64,000 bases of DNA from Arion vulgaris (lineage: Eukaryota > Mollusca > Gastropoda > Stylommatophora > Arionidae), in NCBI GenBank assembly GCA_020796225.1, contig CM036753.1, positions 69,121,865 through 69,185,864 of the forward strand. Direction: 5' to 3'. The notes beneath the pieces were generated by a model that was not told the DNA's origin, searched no databases, and saw only the letters and a program-made list of their open reading frames with translations. The translations under genes and the position numbers were made by a program. Of this stretch, positions 1 through 10,699 are shown in pieces; position 1 is the first letter of the stretch; the number at the start of each line of letters is the position of its first letter.

Positions 1-99
1 CTGGATCGTCCATAGAACTGTTCCTGTCCAAGATTGAATTTCGAATCTAATCTAGTACCAGACTTTCTACGAAACACGTGCATTAATCACTGTTAAAGA

Positions 100-480
100 A
101 GTTCATATTGTATCGTTTTCCTCTTTTACCGTTATACGTTACATGTGCCATACAAGCAACTCTTCCATACCACTCTATCGTGGGCAACTTGTTCAATCTC
201 TTCTATGAAACAGAGTCCGATATTTCTCCCCACTCTCAGTAAAGTTTGTTTTGTGTTTCCCTAAAGCGCCCTTCTTTTGTGAACCATTGCTTCAACTTCA
301 ATGCCTGATTTTGGGATTCCTTTATCATTTATTTTCACAGCATACCAAACATATTTCCATCGTCTCTTTATTATAACAGTTGGTACTAGTATTTGACTAC
401 TTTTTTCTGAGTTCGTCTCATTTTATGTTTCTTATTTTCAAATACATTCAGTTGTTTTGTGATTTTTAAATCATTTTTTT
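100..480 (-). mobile_element. LINE-A 3' fragment (reverse transcriptase C-terminal region)
   Basis: Read on the minus strand this matches the better preserved LINE-A copy at 10030-10500: the same order of the conserved 'IRKRRW..GH' block, the 'RKRGRP' block and the terminal GTAACGTATAACGGTA sequence. Many substitutions and stops leave no open frame. It is a 5'-truncated dead copy. Confidence 0.75.
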
Positions 481-534
481 TCAGAGTACATCTTAACAAT
501 TATCTATCGTATCTTTCTCATGTATATATATATA

Positions 535-700
535 TCAATCGCTACTAGTGGTTGAGTAAGCATGTCTCCCGAATTCGTTCAATGTTGTATTCATTATTTT
601 CAGTCTATTTTCAAATAGAATGAACTCGCTTTCTTTAGTTGTTTACCAATTCTTGCTGGCATATGTTAAGATTTAGACTCATTGAAAATTCATAACTTAA
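535..700 (-). mobile_element. Second, partial LINE-A fragment
   Basis: This repeats the part of LINE-A that codes for 'MSGQPLV' and the upstream 'ENRCLRK..NIKW' region, again on the minus strand, right next to the fragment at 100-480. The overlap in content means two insertions or a local duplication rather than one long copy. Confidence 0.6.
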
Positions 701-1010
701 TTTTAAACTAATATAACAAGAAGTTCATGTATTCAGGTTAAAACAAATCCATAATTTAGACATTATAGAAATACTGTTAATGAATACCTCTTTGTTATTA
801 ACCATTTTATTTTCTGATACTCAACTGATGAAATTTTATAACAGATGTCGTAATGTATGTAGCTTGACGTGATTTACTGCATCATACTACGAGGCGTGTT
901 CAAATGAAAACGGGACTTGTGGATTTATTTAAAAGTATCATTCGCAAGTTAACAGTTTCAACGGAATTAAACAAAGCAACCACTTGTGAATAAGAATGCA
1001 CCTGGGTTCA

Positions 1011-1890
1011 TCAGAAAAAATCTCCGTATGCATTTAGGCAAGCATCCAACTGTTTAGGTAGACGTCGAATGCCGTCCGAGAAAAAGGTGCGTGGCTGCTC
1101 ACTGAACCATGTGGTCACCGCTGTCTTCACGTCTGCGTCACTGTTGAATCGCTGTCCCTTTAGTGCTTTCTTCAACGGTCCGAACAAATGGAAATCACAC
1201 AGGGACAAATCGGAACTATAGACTGGGTGATGAAGAACTTCCCAATTCTTCTTTGCCAATGTTTCCTGCACAATTTTGCGACGTGCGGACGAGCGTTGTC
1301 GTGGAGAAGAATCACACATTAAGAAAGCTTGCCTGGTCGCTTAGCCTTGATAGCCTTATGCAGCTTGTCTAAAGTGTCTTTATAATGGGCGGAATTGATG
1401 TTGACACCAGGATCCTTAAAATCGGCCAACAAAAGCCCTTCATGGTCAAAAATGCGGTCACCATAACCTTCCCAGCAGAAACCTGTGTCTTGAATTTTTG
1501 GGTTTTGGTGAACCTGGATGTTTCCATTGCATGCTGTCAATTTTGCTGCTGGGTTCATAGTGGTGGCACCACAATACATCACCTGCCACAATGCTCAACA
1601 GAAATGCATCACCCTCTGTCCTGTAACGCATCAAGGGGTTCAAACTCCACCCCATCCGTTCTTCCTTATGGTGGTCAGTCAACATCCGTGGGACCCACTG
1701 TGAACACACCTTCCGATAGTTCAATTTCTTCCGAACAACCATGTGGGCTGTCCCAATTGACATATGGAATTCTTCTGTAAGCGAACGAATGCTCCGACGT
1801 CGGTCAGTCAGTACTTCTTTATCAAGCAAGGCTATGGCTTCTTCTGTTGCAACAATATGCGCCTGACCTGGCCGTGCAAGATCTGCTGAC
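1011..1890 (-). pseudogene. Mariner (D,D34D) transposase, N-truncated and frameshifted
   Basis: The fragment covers part of the linker and the catalytic domain, on the minus strand. The first catalytic block reads 'AGDVLW' where the family has 'TGDETW', so the residue after the Asp is altered. Then come 'HHYEP' and 'QWKHPGSPKPK', typical of SETMAR-type mariners. Reading frame is lost between the blocks. The second block LHDNARPH is encoded near 1290-1310 but in a frame shifted against the downstream one: an A run of four (five in the other arm) marks a 1-nt loss. With the shift corrected, 34 residues separate the second Asp from the Asp of the 'CDFHLFGPLK' block, the D34D spacing. The N-terminal helix-turn-helix region is missing. 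A dead gene. Confidence 0.85.
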
Positions 1891-2250
1891 AACGCTCGTC
1901 CGCACGTCGCAAAAATTGTGCAGGAAACATTGGCAAAAAGAATTGGGAAGTTCTTCATCACCCAGCCTATAGTCCGATTTGTCCCCGTGTGATTTCCATT
2001 TGTTCGGACCGTTGAAGAAAGCATTAAAGGGACAGCGATTCAACAGCGACGAAGACGTGAAGACAGCGGTGACCACATGGTTCAGTGAGCAGCCACGCAC
2101 CTTTTTCTCGGACGGCATTCGGCGTCTACCTAAACAGTTTGATGCTTGCCTAAATGCATACGGAGATTTTTCTGATGAACCCAGGTGCATTCTTATTCAC
2201 AAGTGGTTGCTTTGTTTAATTCCGTTGAAACCGTTAATTTGCGAATGATA
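1888..2250 (+). pseudogene. Inverted second copy of the mariner transposase C-terminus
   Basis: This is the other arm of the fold-back, reading on the plus strand. It holds the DNARPHVAKIVQET block in frame with a five-A run, then 'LSPCDFHLFGPLKKALKGQ' and the C-terminal end. It lacks everything upstream of the second catalytic Asp. It differs from the left arm by scattered substitutions, so the two arms have diverged since they arose. Confidence 0.8.
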
Positions 2251-2304
2251 CTTTTTAAATAAATCCACAAGTCCCGTTTTCATTTGAACACGCCTCGTAT
2301 AATA

Positions 2305-2515
2305 GACATGAGTGACTAGAGAAGATAATTTTGGAGGGAATGGTGCATGGAAGAAGAATGAGAAGAAGACCTAGAAGACGATGGATGCAAGATGTCATTG
2401 ACGATCTGAGAATGACTGCTGATGACGCCGGTCATCTTGCACATAACAGATAATTTTTCAGGCCTTCTGTCATGGGAACCAAGTTCCGGAAGGATAAGCT
2501 GCTTGATGATGATGA
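2305..2515 (+). mobile_element. LINE-F 3' end
   Basis: Matches 42710-42930: a 'GRRLRRRW..DVIDDLR' coding stretch, then CATGGGAACCAAGTTCCGGA and a tail of GAT triplets. It begins a few bases after the mariner's right TA. Only the extreme 3' end survives. Confidence 0.75.
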
Positions 2516-2917
2516 TGATGAATATAATGGATTGTCTCTGAGCAGTATATAGTATGTCAGAAAATGAAATCATACAAGTCGTACTCAGATGATGTCGCTA
2601 GCAAGAAGAATGCCAGCATATACTCAAACAAAATACAATAAACATTTTACTTTGTAATCAATGTTGAGTTTATTTTATCTGACTTATTGAATGCGCGTTA
2701 TACATTCTTTGTTTGTTGTGTTATTGGTTACTGAACTGACGTTATTGCACTCCGAGAAGACCAATAGGTACTCAGTCTCCCCCAACATATATCGAAGGGT
2801 ATGCTTGTTGTGTATCGTTGTCGAATAGTGCAATTACTGTATCTTGGGATTTTTACTATTAACACAAGACGACATATTGAATTTGTATTTTTCTTTATAC
2901 TAATTCTAGGAAAAAAC
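2516..2917. other. No feature recognised
   Basis: AT-rich single-copy-looking sequence between the LINE-F tail and a SINE. Open frames here are short and lack any recognisable motif. Confidence 0.6.
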
Positions 2918-3105
2918 GAGTCTAAATGCGAAGGATTTACTTCATTGTACCGGGTTTTCCCTGTCTGCAGAGATGGACAGCATTGCACAAAGTCTAGGGA
3001 ATCTCATGAAAAAATTGCACATATGTCTTGATCCGTATTCAAACCCACAAGCTTCAGTACGACAGGCAAACGATTTAACCATTTCACCAAGAGACCCTCC
3101 CCCCT
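2918..3105 (-). mobile_element. tRNA-SINE 1 copy
   Basis: On the minus strand it starts GGTCTCTTGGTGAAATGGTTAA (degenerate A box), has GGGTTTGAATAC in the B-box place, and ends with the AAAACCCGGTACAATGAAGT block shared with the copies at 53722, 57770 and 63267. Confidence 0.75.
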
Positions 3106-3134
3106 ATACTAAGTAATGTATACAAAGAAACCTT

Positions 3135-3405
3135 ATTAAAACATAAGAATTAGACAATCAAGGTTCTTCGGTCATATAACAGGAAGAGGAGGTTTAGAAC
3201 ATTTGGTAACAACCAGTGAAATTCAGGGAAGGAGAGATCGTAGAAGACATAGGGAGAAGATGTTGACTGTTCTGACATCGTGATTCGACAAAAGATCGAC
3301 GTCAGAACTGATTAAATGCACAAAAGAGAGAGGAGAGAGCGAGAAAGAGTTGTGGAGAGGCATGATCGCCTAAGCCGGTAGGCATAACAATTGATTGATT
3401 GAAGT
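3135..3405 (+). mobile_element. LINE-H 3' fragment
   Basis: A broken frame encodes 'IRQSRFFGHI' followed by an Arg-rich stretch, the usual C-terminal part of a LINE reverse transcriptase. It ends in GCCGGTAGGCAT, followed by ATTGATTGATTG, and a shorter match ends near 46790. Confidence 0.6.
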
Positions 3406-3694
3406 ACTGTATTTCATTAAGTTACCTTTACATTTCTGTATAACTAACCCCACAGAACTTAGAATCTGAAAAAGTCCAAATATACGCTATACAGTTGTCA
3501 GGCAACGTTTGTCATTTACGAGGTGAATTTTAAAAAAAATGTGCAGCTAACTTAGAAAGACATATGCTAGAAACAGTTGGAAGCACTTCTGTAAAAGTTC
3601 GCCATCATTTCTTGCTCTAAGCAAGTTCAAACTGTTTAATCAATTATATTCTAGATTACCCCTAGAAGATACTAGATATTTACTCATTCTAATA

Positions 3695-3930
3695 AGTAGG
3701 GCCTAGAGTTGCACAGAGTTTTACCCCTTATGGCTAGGCGTCTGACCACAGAAATTTCACACCACCCGTAGAGAGTATTGCACATAGCACGAACACCATA
3801 GTTCCGGCAACAATCTTGGGTTCTCAGGAGAAATGTACCCGTGAACAGAACGGTGCGGTCCGGATTCGAACTTACTACAATCGGAACGCAAGACAAAGGA
3901 ACTTAGCCATTGACAAAATAACGTGCAGAG
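3695..3930 (-). mobile_element. tRNA-SINE 1 copy, diverged
   Basis: On the minus strand it carries a B-box-like GTTCGAATCC followed by GGACCGCACCGTTCTGTTCAC, then GTTGCCGGAACTATGG, as in the copy at 53722-53990. The A-box region is degraded. Confidence 0.7.
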
Positions 3931-4084
3931 AAGTTTTGTTAGGATTTAAAATTATATTTCTGGAAGACAACACATGTAATTGTGTATTTATTATTTTTCT
4001 TCAATATTTACAAAAAGAATGTATGATCGTTTCCCGAACTTCATGCACTTTCAGATTTACTCACCTGCATATTTTTGCGTGGAA

Positions 4085-4215
4085 TATTTTCCGACAGTAA
4101 CGGCTCTCAAGTCGACCCAGCCTCTGTTGGGTACCAGGAAAAGCACTGGGAAGGAAAGGCGGCCGTTGTGATGTTGACCACATCACCCATCGTGTGCAGA
4201 CGTTCAATGAAAAAT
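4085..4215 (+). repeat. Dispersed SINE-like fragment
   Basis: Contains GACCACATCACCCATCGTGTGC, which recurs in inverted orientation near 45945-46010 and in looser form near 60260. Probably the middle of a tRNA-derived SINE; its head is not visible here. Confidence 0.4.
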
Positions 4216-4477
4216 ACGGACCTACCACCGTATAACTTCATACACTCTCACATTTACTGACCTGTACATGCAATCAGGCAAATATCTACAACACGAACGA
4301 GAGAGGCTTTGTTTAGTGGAATAATAAATCATAAAATATTAATGAACTATTGATTCCCCGCACTGGTTCCCATGTTTTAACATATTCATTTGGCTTACAT
4401 TTTCAGCCTCATAAGTAAACACTGACTCTTGCCATTAAATTGAGAGTAATATCCCTTTATCAAAGGAGATATCAAAA

Positions 4478-4945
4478 TTGTCAAATATATGGAAGTCCAA
4501 TTCACTCAGCAAGCACTTAAAATTAAAGATCTTTAACTCTTGTGTGATTCCAGTATTAACTTATGGATACGAGAGTTGGAAAGCAACAAAAGCTCTAGAA
4601 AGAAAATTAGATAACTTTGAGAATAAATGTCTTAGAAGAATACTGAACCTCAAATGGTCAGATTTCAGACCCAATACATAAATAAGACAAGAGACCAAGC
4701 AAGAAAATGTATCAAATTTTATAAGAAAGCGCCGCTGGAACTACATCGGCCACACACTTAGAATGAATGAGAGAAGACTCCCTTACCAATCCCTCATATG
4801 GACACCACAGGGAAAAAGAAAACGAGGAAGACCAAGAGAGACTCTGCGTAGAACCATCACCAGAGAAGGCTCAACGATGGGCCTAGTAAACATTAAAGAC
4901 TTAAAACAAATAGCAACGAACCGCGAGATTGTTTGAGAAAATGCT
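4478..4945 (+). mobile_element. LINE-A reverse transcriptase C-terminal fragment
   Basis: An open stretch encodes 'VLTYGYESW' then 'LERKLDNFENKCLRRIL', the region after the catalytic core. A stop at 4679 breaks it, and the frame resumes as 'IRKRRWNYIGHTLR' and 'KRKRGRPRETLRR'. These are the same blocks as in the copy at 10056-10439. A pseudogene with no N-terminal half. Confidence 0.8.
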
Positions 4946-5439
4946 TGTAACCAGGGGTAAACAATGCATTGTCATGGAAAATTAATATCACCACATAGTC
5001 ACTTATATCTTTAAAAAGTAAAAAAAGTATGCATCACTGGACAGTACAAACATATGTATTGGGGAAAGAACTGGTTTGACTATAAAATGGCATTAAAAAA
5101 ATAGAAAAGTACCTTTCCAATGAAAATATATATAAAAAGATACAAAATGACTACCTTAAAAATATGTTGCAAATGCTAACACAACCCCGAAAAAATCTTT
5201 ACAAATTGACTAAGAGGACACACATTGGAACAGATGAGTTACTAATATGACTTTACGAACATGAAACACAACTTTATAGTACCACATCTAATGAGTTATA
5301 CTGTAGTATAGTGTCAGCTCTGTTTGCTCACAGAGAAGGTAGTCAGAGCTGACTCATGCACAGAAAATATTCCATACATTACAGCTGTTTTTAAACATTT
5401 CTTGACCTTTCTTCTTCTTTACTCTAATCATGTTTTCCA
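4946..5439. other. No feature recognised
   Basis: AT-rich sequence with short A runs. No motif, repeat or splice-bounded reading frame was recognised. Confidence 0.55.
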
Positions 5440-5700
5440 TCATGGCTTCAGGATAAAGAGATTTGCAGAACGGCCTACGTGTGCGCATCATAAATAGTGT
5501 TTTTCACTGCCTCTGTTATTTCTGACATCCACCTTTTGCGTGGATGGCGTTTTTCTTTGTATCCACTGTATCAGAGTAGCATTGCTCTTTGATGCACACT
5601 GTCTGCTGGTAATCTGCTTATGTGGCCGAACCATTTAATTTATTGTTTCTTGATAAAGTTCAGTACTGATATACCTTAACGAGAAAGATTAAACAGTTCT
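5440..5700 (-). mobile_element. LINE-D 3' fragment
   Basis: On the minus strand it matches 13410-13690 and 56710-56850: the coding for a short Lys/Arg-rich C-terminus ('PSTQKVD..' type block) followed by 'TLFMMRTRR'-like 3' sequence. No intact frame. Confidence 0.65.
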
Positions 5701-5984
5701 TTAAGTTAGAACGGAGTAAGTGGTGCCTTAACGCGATCTCATGAAGTATGAATATTGGTTTGAGAATGCCTCGGGCATATTACAGTTTTGCCTGTTACAA
5801 GATTAAAAGGCTTTACCACTTTGTCAGAGAAACTCACCTAGTACGCCTAGCCAAAATGAATATTCGGCATTCTGAATTATTGAACCAATTACAAATCGAT
5901 ACCAGAAATTATGTAAAATGTGAACTGATTATTAACGTATTAAATCTCCAGTCATCTTTCTTATTTATATCTATGCTTTAGTTT

Positions 5985-6090
5985 ATTTAGTGTTTATTTT
6001 GTCTATATGTCTCCTTGATAAAGATCCATGATCGAAACGTGGGATTGTTGTTAGTTTTATATTGAATTAAATTTTTGCTTACTTATGTGA
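5985..6090 (+). mobile_element. Penelope-like element 3' terminus
   Basis: Contains CTTGATAAAGATCCATGATCG followed by AAACG, the hairpin-bearing 3' signature also seen at 59716 next to a recognisable Penelope-like ORF. Here only the terminus is left. Confidence 0.65.
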
Positions 6091-6329
6091 TACTATACAC
6101 ACGTGTCTTTGTCCTTAAACTCCAATTTACTTAGTATCACCGCAGCCTACCCACGGTTGTCTCCAGATCTGGTTTGACCACCTCAGATCTGTAGATTTCT
6201 GTACATCATCTAATTGTAAGAGACTGTACACATTTTGTGGCGCTATGAGTCTGCGCAGATTCAACTTTTAAATAAGTTTTCATGTGTCTGTTTCTAGCTG
6301 TTTGAAACAACAGAAAATTTTCTTCGAAA

Positions 6330-7180
6330 TATATCTCATCATCAGGTGCCGTGCCTGCTGGAGTAGGCGATAATGGATCTCCACAAATCTCTGTCTTTTA
6401 TGTTTGCTATCAACTCAGATGTTGACGACTAATGCCATGCAGTCAGGATATCAACATTTTCTCTCTCTGTCTTCCTCTATCTCATCTACCCTCGATTTTA
6501 CCGGTTGTCACAATGTGTTCTAAACCTCCTTTCTCATTACATGCCCGAAAAATGATGACTGCCTCTTTCTTATATTGATGATAAGCTTTCTGCGTCTTAT
6601 CTCATTCAGCACCTCAACATTAGTTATTTTAGCAGTCCATGGAATTCTCATAATTATTTTGTAAAACCACATTTCTGTGGCCGTCAGAGATGTTTCGATC
6701 TGTGTGTTCATTGTCCATGATTCGCATATGTATGTCAATATTAGTTCTATATATCTACAGTTTCAAATATTGATATTGATGATAAGCTTTCTCTGCGTCT
6801 CATCTCATTCAGCACCTCAACATTAGTCATTTTAGCAGTCCATGGAATTCTCATCATTCTTTTGTAAAACCACATTTCTGTGGCCGTAAGAGATGTTTCG
6901 ATCTGTGTGTTCATTGTCCATGATTCGCATATGTATGTCAGTATTAGTTCTATATATCTACAGTTTCAAATATTGATATTGATGATAAGCTTTCTCTGCG
7001 TCTCATCTCATTCAGCACCTCAACATTAGTCATTTTAGCAGTCCATGGAATTCTCATCATTCTTTTGTAAAACCACATTTCTGTGGCCGTCAGAGATTTT
7101 TCAATTTGTGTGTTCATTGTCCATGACTCGCATCCGTATGTCAGTATTGGTTCTATATATCTGCAGTTTCATATATTGAT
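6330..7180 (-). mobile_element. LINE-B 3' fragment with an internal tandem triplication
   Basis: On the minus strand this encodes 'YICESWTMNTQIE', 'ATEMWFYKIIMRIPWTAK' and 'SFFGHVMRK', a LINE reverse transcriptase C-terminus also seen at 36800-37230, and ends at the CACCTGATGATGA tail. The segment of about 202 bp starting at 6577 is present three times (starts 6577, 6778, 6981). No frame spans it. Confidence 0.8.
6577..7180. repeat. Three tandem copies of a ~202-bp LINE-B segment
   Basis: The phrase GATGATAAGCTTTC recurs at intervals of 201 and 203 bp, with nearly the whole unit conserved. The unit is LINE coding sequence, so this is a local amplification of a dead transposon piece. Confidence 0.9.
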
Positions 7181-7186
7181 ATTGCC

Positions 7187-7335
7187 TATGAAGGTGGAGA
7201 AGGCACGCCTGTATGGCGAGGCACACTGATAAGAAAAGCAGGCGCCTTCAAACAAAAAATCTGTCAGGTGCGCCATTAAAACGCCCTGACTACACCTAAA
7301 TTCATAACGGGCGAACACAGAAGAAGAAGAAGATA
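7187..7335 (+). mobile_element. GAA-SINE copy
   Basis: About 145 bp, from 'GAAGGTGGAGAAGGCACGCC' through GGCGAGGCACACTGATAA to GGGCGAACACAGAAGAAGAAG. Related copies are at 28311-28452 and 30996-31140. No tRNA-like boxes were seen. Confidence 0.65.
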
Positions 7336-7621
7336 TATTGATACGATTTTAATTCTGTATTGATTTACTCTAACGTCATTTGATATCAAACCACAAAGAG
7401 CATATCGACTACCAAAAAAATCGATAACACCTGTGCTACTGTATGAATGTGAATCTACAACGCTTAGCTTGACTACATCTATCTATACATGATTTGTTTC
7501 TATGTAGTCGAGTATAATGCGCATAAGAAGAAAGGACTACAAATGTTTGTGAAGTGTAAATCAATTTGTATAACTAGTTTATATCATAAAGGGAATCACA
7601 AAGTATATATTAGTGTGAGGG

Positions 7622-7865
7622 TATAGAGCGTTAGAGATCTCATAGTGCTAGGATATCATTTGAAAAGTGATGTAGCGTGTTAGATATCTCACAGTAATAG
7701 GATATCATTTGAAGAACAATGCAGCGTGCTAGATATCTCACAGTTATAGGATATTATTTGAAGGACCATGTAGCGTGTTAGAGATCTCACAGCTATATGA
7801 TATCATTTGAAGGGCAATGTAGCGTGCTAGATATCTCACAGTAATAGGATATCATTTGAATATGA
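7622..7865. repeat. ~58-bp minisatellite, about four copies
   Basis: Unit built around TAGCGTGTTAGATATCTCACAG and GATATCATTTGAAG, with several substitutions per copy. Confidence 0.9.
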
Positions 7866-7974
7866 AGTGAACAATCGGCAAACCTGAGTTCATTGGAAAA
7901 ATCGTAAGTCTGCACAAGGGGATGCTTTGTTGATAGAGACGTGAGCTTTCTAATAGCTTGACTTCAAATGTAGA

Positions 7975-9806
7975 GCCGACTCGAGTTTAGCATGAGATCA
8001 ATGCCAGGAGAGACGACTCGAGTTAAGCATGAGATCAATGCCAGGAGAGACGACTCGAGTTTAGCATGAGATCAATGCCAGGAGAGACGACTCGAGTTTA
8101 GCATGAGATCAATGCCAGGAGAGACGACTCGAGTTAAGCATGAGATCAATGCCAGGAGAGACGACTCGAGTTTAGCATGAGATCAATGCCAGGAGAGACG
8201 ACTCGAGATTAGCACGAGATCAATGCCAGGAGAGACGACTCGAGTTTAGCATGAGATCAATGCCAGGAGAGACGACTCGAGTTTAGCATGAGATCAATGC
8301 CAGGAGAGACGACTCGAGTTTAGCATGAGATCAATGCCAGGAGAGACGACTCGAGTTTAGCATGAGATCAATGCCAGGAGAGACGACTCGAGTTTAGCAT
8401 GAGATCAATGCCAGGAGAGACGACTCGAGTTAAGCATGAGATCAATGCCAGGAGAGACGACTCGAGTTTAGCTTCGAGATCAATGCCAGGAGAGACGACT
8501 CGAGTTTAGCATGAGATCAATGCCAGGAGAGACGACTCGAGTTTAGCATGAGATCAATGCCAGGAGAGACGACTCGAGTTTAGCATGAGATCAATGCCAG
8601 GAGAGACGACTCGAGTTTAGCATGAGATCAATGCCAGGAGAGACGACTCGAGTTAAGCATGAGATCAATGCCAGGAGAGACGACTCGAGTTTAGCATGAG
8701 ATCAATGCCAGGAGAGACGACTCGAGTTAAGCATGAGATCAATGCCAGGAGAGACGACTCGAGTTTAGCATGAGATCAATGCCAGGAGAGACGACTCGAG
8801 ATTAGCACGAGATCAATGCCAGGAGAGACGACTCGAGTTTAGCATGAGATCAATGCCAGGAGAGACGACTCGAGTTAAGCATGAGATCAATGCCAGGAGA
8901 GACGACTCGAGTTAAGCATGAGATCAATGCCAGGAGAGACGACTCGAGTTTAGCATGAGATCAATGCCAGGAGAGACGACTCGAGTTAAGCATGAGATCA
9001 ATGCCAGGAGAGACGACTCGAGTTTAGCATGAGATCAATGCCAGGAGAGACGACTCGAGTTTAGCATGAGATCAATGCCAGGAGAGACGACTCGAGTTAA
9101 GCATGAGATCAATGCCAGGAGAGACGACTCGAGTTTAGCATGAGATCAATGCCAGGAGAGACGACTCGAGTTTAGCATGAGATCAATGCCAGGAGAGACG
9201 ACTCGAGTTTAGCACGAGATCAATGCCAGGAGAGACGACTCGAGTTTAGCATGAGATCAATGCCAGGAGAGACGACTCGAGTTAAGCATGAGATCAATGC
9301 CAGGAGAGACGACTCGAGTTTAGCATGAGATCAATGCCAGGAGAGACGACTCGAGTTAAGCATGAGATCAATGCCAGGAGAGACGACTCGAGTTTAGCAT
9401 GAGATCAATGCCAGGAGAGACGACTCGAGTTTAGCATGAGATCAATGCCAGGAGAGACGACTCGAGTTTAGCAAGAGATCAATGCCAGGAGAGACGACTC
9501 GAGTTAGCATGAGATCAATGCCAGGAGAGACGACTCGAGTTAAGCATGAGATCAATGCCAGGAGAGAACTAGTTGCATGAATCAATGCCGGAGACGAGTT
9601 TAGCATGAGATCAATGCCAGGAGAGACGACTCGAGATTAGCACGAGATCAATGCCAGGAGAGACGACTCGAGTTAAGCATGAGATCAATGCCAGGAGAGA
9701 CGACTCGAGTTTAGCATGAGATCAATGCCAGGAGAGACGACTCGAGATTAGCACGAGATCAATGCCAGGAGAGACGACTCGAGTTTAGCATGAGATCAAT
9801 GCCAGG
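7975..9806. repeat. 37-bp minisatellite, about 49 copies
   Basis: The unit runs GACTCGAGTTTAGCATGAGA, then TCAATGCCAGGAGAGAC. Each contains an XhoI site (CTCGAG). Variants are mostly T/A changes just after the site; one unit near 9567-9600 is badly degraded. Confidence 0.97.
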
Positions 9807-10029
9807 AAATACACCGGAGAAGACCATGTTCACCTACTTTTAGGACGGTCCGGAATCAGTCTTTTCTTGTTAACAAAGCAATAGCTGACAGGATATTCGT
9901 TGTGGTCCAAACTACTTGACACATGGAAAACATAGCAGCTGTGAGATAATCTACAGAATGCCTGACTCTAAATTGGTTAACTGTGTCTATGACGTCTGTT
10001 GTATAAGGCCTTGTATCATGTTTATACTT

Positions 10030-10500
10030 ACATAATAATAATTCCTCTCGTACCGTTATACGTTACATAGGGCCTGCAAGTAATTTCTCCATACCGCTCT
10101 ATCCTGGGCAACTCGCTCCATCTCCTCCATGGAACTGAGACCGATATTTCCTGCCTCTCTCAGCAAAGTTCGTTTCAGGGTCTCCTTAGGTCGACCTCTC
10201 TTTCTTGAACCCTTTGCATCCCACTTCAATGCCTGCTTTGATATTCTTTGATCATTTCTCCTCAAGGTGTGCCCAACATATCTCCATCTTCTCTTTCTTA
10301 TAACAGTTGTCACTAGTGGTTGACCAGACATGTCTCTGATTTCATCACTTCTCCTGAATTCGTTCCATTTTATATTCATTATTTTTCGCAGACATCTATT
10401 TTCAAATGCATTCAACTTGCTTTCTATATCTTTAGTCATTTTCCAACTCTCGCTGTCATATGTTAGGATTGATACAACATTTGAATTGAAAATTCGTAAT
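10030..10500 (-). mobile_element. LINE-A 3' end, best preserved copy
   Basis: The minus strand keeps an open frame (10056-10439) coding for 'LNAFENRCLRKIMNIKWNEF', 'MSGQPLVTTVIRKRRWRYVG' and 'KGSRKRGRPKETLKRTLLRE', ending 'WRNYLQALCNV'. After the stop the sequence runs to GAGAGGAATTATTATTATG, the family's ATT-triplet tail. The catalytic core lies upstream of what is present. The 5.95-kb duplication starts inside this copy at 10441. Confidence 0.85.
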
Positions 10501-10514
10501 TTATACTTACATGG

Positions 10515-10605
10515 TTAACTTAATAAAGATCTCTTGGTCGAAATGTCATGTTTTGTTGTTAAACTTCATAAAACTACATTACTCTAGTGTTTGCTTATTA
10601 TGTCA
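10515..10605 (+). mobile_element. Penelope-like element 3' terminus
   Basis: Has TTAATAAAGATCTCTTGGTCG followed by AAATG, a diverged version of the terminal hairpin signature, then the TAAAACTACATTACT stretch also found after the signature at 59741. Confidence 0.55.
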
Positions 10606-10699
10606 TATGAATATAATTTTAAATTACTGCATTCTTCCATTTTAGCGATAAAAATGAAGAAATCTAATGAAGACTTGGCGAATTACCTTCTGTGAGTAA

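Larger units (their letters stand above)
890..2297. mobile_element. Fold-back mariner element with TA target duplication
   Basis: The element starts and ends with the same sequence in inverted orientation (CGAGGCGTGTTCAAATG and its complement) and is flanked by TA at 888-889 and 2298-2299, as expected for Tc1/mariner. The inverted arms are unusually long: 890-1300 pairs with 1888-2297, about 410 bp with few mismatches. Each arm is the 3' part of a mariner (end of the transposase gene plus 3' UTR and terminal repeat). The 587-bp spacer is the middle of a transposase on the minus strand. The 5' end of the normal element, including the DNA-binding N-terminus, is absent, so this cannot be autonomous. 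Confidence 0.9.

Noticed and set aside
1458..2024. A host SETMAR-type gene
   Set aside because: The similarity is to the mariner transposase only; no SET domain, broken frames, and transposon ends with TA flanks surround it.
7975..9806. CRISPR-like array of regular repeats
   Set aside because: Units are contiguous with no unique spacers, and the context is an animal genome. The same holds for the arrays at 25637, 37601 and 48172.
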